Positions 4,181 to 6,948 of a stretch of 6,948 bases of DNA are shown piece after piece (the first letter of the stretch is position 1; each line of letters opens with the position of its first letter). Below the pieces are notes generated by a model. That model was given only the letters and a program-made list of their open reading frames with translations. It had not been told where the DNA came from and did no database searches. Position numbers and translations under genes: made by a program. Source of the stretch: Planctomycetota bacterium (GTDB taxonomy: Bacteria; Planctomycetota; UBA11346); NCBI GenBank assembly GCA_947440715.1, contig CANETI010000135.1, forward strand, positions 1-6,948, read 5' to 3'.

Positions 4181-6775
4181 TTAATATTTAATTAAGGGTA
4201 TGGCTATGATGATGGCCGTCCCATGCCCAATGGTAGACTGAACCGTTACACTGGCTTGTAATTCATCGCGTAAGCGTTGAACAATCAAATTAATACCAAC
4301 GTAACGAACCCCGCTTTCGCTGCCATCACCATCATCATGCACCACGGTAAATACCAATTCCTTTGCATTTTGATCACTCAAGGCGGCCGCTTGCTCATCG
4401 GTTAATAAATTTTGCTCCACCGCTTTACGGCGCATAGTCTGAGGATTTATGCCGTGGCCATCATCGACTAGAGTAATAATTATTTGTTCCGCTTGACGTT
4501 CACAGCTAAGGGTCAGTGCTATTTGGTCCAATTTTTTCGCTTGTCGTCGCTCCTCTGGCGAATCCATGCCTTGGTCTAAAATAAACCGTAATAAATGTGG
4601 CAACACCGGCAAAAGAATATCGATGGTGTGCTGTTCCATTGGAACTTCTTCGCCAAGAACCGTAAAGCGCACCTCTAATTCACGACGTCGTGCCATTAAT
4701 GGCACGGAACGAATAATGGATGCTAATCCCACTCTGGTCACCACTAAGGCGTTGCCTGCGACCGTGCTCAGTAACCTGCGTTTACGAATGCGTATTTCTT
4801 CTGGTGTATTTTGCGGGGCGACCTGCCGAATTAAACCCATAGGTCGATGTCCATCATCTTCACCAGTCAAGCCGACTAACGTGCGGAATTGCCGTTCAAT
4901 TTGATTGACGGCCCCCTCTAAATCGGCAACCCCATATCGACATCGGCGTACTTCGGTGTCGCCGACATTCGACATACCAAGAAATCCGACTAATTCCGTG
5001 TCGAACTTTTTTGCCGCCAGATGTAAGGGCGCTAGCCCAAAAATTTCGCCGCCTTGTATTAGACGACGAACCGATCGTTGAATATCTTGTAAACGTATGC
5101 TGTTAGATTGGTCGCCCAGCATACTGATGCTGGTGCTCAATTCAGTGATAATACTGCGTGCGGCATTGATGAATGAGTGAAATAAATCGACGTCTTCAGC
5201 CATTGCTTTTAATTGTTGGTAATCGGACTGTGAGCGAGCGACCTCGGCCGCTAGGCGTTGTTCATCGCTGACATCTTCAATCGTCACTAATATTTGTTCG
5301 GCCATCTTTGCTACGGGAGCCTGTTTTCGTAGACGCCGCGTCATGCCATTCAATTCGTCAATGCGATAAAAACGACAACGTATAATCGTAATAAAGTCAG
5401 CCCGATGGATGGTCACCATTTTCACCGGATTAACTTCCTCAAGTTCTTCCGGTGTTAGATTGCCTACTCGCACTAATTGTAAAAAGTCGAGCAAGCGCCG
5501 TCGAGTTACCGCCCCTTCTGGGCCAGGTGAAATTAATTCACCCAAATCTACGCCATCTAATTCAAAGCACCCGAGTAATTCGCTACTAGCCTGTGAACGC
5601 TCTGGCTGCACGCAGCCATTCGCATCCAGGGTCAGTAAACCAATTGGTAAGGTATTGAAAATTAAACTCATTGAGGCATTACGGCTAGCAACTTGATCTC
5701 GCCACCCACGTTGTGTTGCCAATAATCGATTTACTTCAGTTCCAATACTTCCCAACTCGTCAGGCGCGGTATCATTCACCACTCCGACCTGATCATTCGT
5801 CTGGTTAATTTCGGCAACACGCGCACAAAGTCGTGACAAGCGACTCACAATCGCCCAATCTAAGGAAAAATGCACCACGATAATTAAGGCGCCACATGCG
5901 CCTGCCATGACCAATAAAAAAATGAGGAAGGTTTGTTCGCCCTGTTGCATGATCGCGCGATCAAAAGGGACTTGAATAATCAAAGGACTTTCACCTTCCA
6001 TCGTAGGTATGCGAACAAATCCGCGCATACGATCCGCGTTATCTCGTATGAGTGTTTGCTCGACTGCGCCGTCTATATTTACGGCGTCCTGTTCTGGAAT
6101 CTGTAATTGATCGCGCCAAATCATATTCACCAAGCGGTGAGATACCTGACTTAACTGTGACACCCAATCGTCATTCATCCACCGTGCCATGATGATGGTG
6201 CCATGCGGCTCACCATCACCTGCTGAAGTCAATATGGGCCAGGACGATAACAACAGCGCCTTATCACCCAATCGCACAATAAACCGTTGCGGGGTTAATT
6301 TATTTGTAATCTGCAATGCCGGATGATGTGGTTGTAATAATGCCCTTAACGTCCCATCAACGTTAACCACTTGATCGGACAATAAATCATAGGCCGATCC
6401 ATGCACCAATTCCCCCTGCCTGTCGTGTATCAGTAACATATTCACTTGTAGGGTTCGTAAATTTACGCCGAGTAAATTCGCATCGCTAAAGGCAGTGGTC
6501 GGCTCAACCACATAACGATACATATCATCCCACAGCGCCCAATCGGCTACTTTGCGTTCCAAGCGATCGCACTGTTGATCAAACATGTCGCGCATGCGCC
6601 CAAGCTCTTGCTCTGCTGATTGCTGTTCTAAGCGCAGGAACCCACTGTGCAGAACCAATCGTGACGCCACTCCAAGCACCAATAGCAACCCAATTACGGT
6701 CACGATTAGGGTGATTAACATGCGACGACGTACGGAGCTCGACTTATGAAACGACTGCGTCATGTGGGTGATCAT
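4181..6775 (-). CDS. CHASE4-HAMP-PAS sensor with degenerate HPt and CheA-like HATPase domains
   Basis: An 864-residue membrane sensor. Domains in order: basic N-terminus and membrane helix 1 (about 19-43); periplasmic CHASE4 domain (about 50-200, with D-W-A-L-W-D-D-M-Y at 78-86 and V-N-M-L-L-I-H-D-R-Q-G at 111-121); rest of the outer region to about 281; helix 2 (282-304); HAMP ending D-E-L-G-S-I-G-T-E-V-N-R-L-L (339-352); PAS-like segment (about 365-505); HPt-like helices (about 525-600); CheA-type ATPase (about 675-864) with H-L-L-R, D-S-P-E-E-R, R-R-K-A-V-E and G-H-G-T. Key residues are altered: R570 at the phospho-His, F731 for the N-box Asn, Q735 for the catalytic His, no GFST lid, partly lost G2 glycines. 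The G1 box D771-D-G-H-G is intact. No CheW-like domain or receiver follows, and no CheY/CheW gene is nearby. ATG 6763 is an alternative start; neither has a Shine-Dalgarno. The role is probably signalling without phosphotransfer, by inference. Confidence 0.88.
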   Translation of the reverse strand: MITHMTQSFHKSSSVRRRMLITLIVTVIGLLLVLGVASRLVLHSGFLRLEQQSAEQELGRMRDMFDQQCDRLERKVADWALWDDMYRYVVEPTTAFSDANLLGVNLRTLQVNMLLIHDRQGELVHGSAYDLLSDQVVNVDGTLRALLQPHHPALQITNKLTPQRFIVRLGDKALLLSSWPILTSAGDGEPHGTIIMARWMNDDWVSQLSQVSHRLVNMIWRDQLQIPEQDAVNIDGAVEQTLIRDNADRMRGFVRIPTMEGESPLIIQVPFDRAIMQQGEQTFLIFLLVMAGACGALIIVVHFSLDWAIVSRLSRLCARVAEINQTNDQVGVVNDTAPDELGSIGTEVNRLLATQRGWRDQVASRNASMSLIFNTLPIGLLTLDANGCVQPERSQASSELLGCFELDGVDLGELISPGPEGAVTRRRLLDFLQLVRVGNLTPEELEEVNPVKMVTIHRADFITIIRCRFYRIDELNGMTRRLRKQAPVAKMAEQILVTIEDVSDEQRLAAEVARSQSDYQQLKAMAEDVDLFHSFINAARSIITELSTSISMLGDQSNSIRLQDIQRSVRRLIQGGEIFGLAPLHLAAKKFDTELVGFLGMSNVGDTEVRRCRYGVADLEGAVNQIERQFRTLVGLTGEDDGHRPMGLIRQVAPQNTPEEIRIRKRRLLSTVAGNALVVTRVGLASIIRSVPLMARRRELEVRFTVLGEEVPMEQHTIDILLPVLPHLLRFILDQGMDSPEERRQAKKLDQIALTLSCERQAEQIIITLVDDGHGINPQTMRRKAVEQNLLTDEQAAALSDQNAKELVFTVVHDDGDGSESGVRYVGINLIVQRLRDELQASVTVQSTIGHGTAIIIAIPLIKY

Positions 6776-6784
6776 ACCATGAAA

Positions 6785-6802
6785 GGTAGCTGTCTAGCAA
6801 CC
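6785..6802. promoter_or_regulatory. Imperfect 18-bp palindrome upstream of the sensor gene
   Basis: GGTAGCTGTCTAGCAACC has matching arms GGT-GCT / AGC-ACC with one central mismatch per arm, ending 10 bp before the ATG at 6775 of the CHASE4 gene and lying in the divergent gap with the right-edge gene. It could be an operator or a leader hairpin for the minus-strand transcript. The symmetry is visible, the function is a guess. Confidence 0.25.
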
Positions 6803-6867
6803 ACCCCCTTCGCCAATCCCGATGTAACCCCTAGCGATAACGAGAGCTAAGCACATGCTCCCCAGCC

Positions 6868-6948
6868 ATGCTCGCGTGGCACCTTGGTTTACGTTATTTG
6901 CGGCGTCGCCGCGCTGCTTGGTTGGCGTTAGCTGCCATTACCTTGACC
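6868..6948 (+). CDS. FtsX/LolC-like ABC transporter permease (partial, N-terminus only)
   Basis: An open frame starts at ATG 6868 and leaves the window after 27 codons. It reads M-L-A-W-H-L-G-L-R-Y-L-R-R-R-R and then a hydrophobic run A-A-W-L-A-L-A-A-I-T-L-T. A short amphipathic start, an L-R-Y-L-R-R-R motif and an immediate membrane helix is the usual beginning of FtsX-domain permeases of the LolC/LolE/MacB type ('ALRYLRxRR' then helix). No in-frame start lies upstream before the TAA at 6838-6840. There is no visible Shine-Dalgarno, and only 27 residues are seen, so another membrane protein with an Arg-rich start is possible. It is divergent from the CHASE4 sensor gene across 92 bp. Confidence 0.45.
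   Translation, partial: MLAWHLGLRYLRRRRAAWLALAAITLT

Noticed and set aside
4172..4196. Possible bidirectional terminator between the convergent genes
   Set aside because: Only a 6-bp AT stem with a 3-nt loop is present; there is no GC-rich stem with a U-run on either strand.
4566..5696. Plus-strand open frames opposite the CHASE4/CheA-like gene
   Set aside because: Arg/Ser/Thr-rich antisense shadows with no domain; the minus-strand frame is continuous and full of family motifs.
6855..6948. Alternative right-edge start at ATG 6855 in another frame (MLPSHARVAPW...)
   Set aside because: The product lacks the Arg-rich start followed by a membrane helix; the frame from ATG 6868 gives a recognisable permease-like N-terminus.
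1..6948. CRISPR arrays, tRNA, rRNA, insertion sequences, tandem repeats
   Set aside because: No regularly spaced repeats, transposase text, terminal inverted repeats or cloverleaf sequences were seen by eye on either strand.

Overview
The window reads as a stretch of a free-living bacterial chromosome of roughly balanced GC content, with no phage, transposon, tRNA, rRNA or CRISPR signal. The gene set is a MoxR ATPase + DUF58 + BatA-type cluster, an ECF sigma factor overlapping a membrane-anchored FecR-like regulator, a CHASE4 sensor with a CheA-like ATPase, and an FtsX-like permease start. This best resembles a Gram-negative bacterium of the Planctomycetota/PVC type. That assignment is inference from gene content and architecture, not proven by any marker gene. 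Only the MoxR gene has a strong Shine-Dalgarno (GGAGG); the DUF58 gene has a moderate one (AGGT) and the other starts have none that I can see.

Layout, left to right. (1) Minus strand, 2215 down to the left edge: MoxR-family AAA+ ATPase, then a DUF58 (von Willebrand A-like) protein, then the first 32 codons of a BatA/aerotolerance-regulator N-terminal membrane protein cut by the window edge. This is the classic MoxR-VWA module, thought to act as a chaperone-like complex on envelope or metalloprotein clients. (2) Plus strand, about 2331-4141: an ECF-type sigma-70 factor whose stop overlaps by 4 bp the start of a single-pass FecR-like protein, probably its membrane-bound regulator. This pair diverges from the MoxR operon across a 115-bp intergenic region that must hold both promoters. 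(3) Minus strand, 6775-4181: a large CHASE4-HAMP-PAS-HPt-like-CheA-type HATPase protein, convergent with the FecR gene. (4) Right edge, plus strand from 6868: the first 27 codons of a membrane protein that looks like an FtsX/LolC-type ABC transporter permease.

The most interesting feature is the 864-residue sensor. Its C-terminal half aligns clearly, by eye, with CheA, yet the phospho-accepting histidine of the HPt-like segment is Arg, the N-box Asn that coordinates Mg-ATP is Phe, the neighbouring catalytic His is Gln, and the ATP-lid GFST and G2 glycines are eroded. The reading frame is nevertheless intact over 2.6 kb. It therefore looks like a maintained CheA-like pseudokinase sensor rather than an ordinary histidine kinase. 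The other genes belong to known families; their divergent arrangement suggests, but does not prove, that the ECF/FecR pair controls the MoxR-DUF58-BatA cluster.
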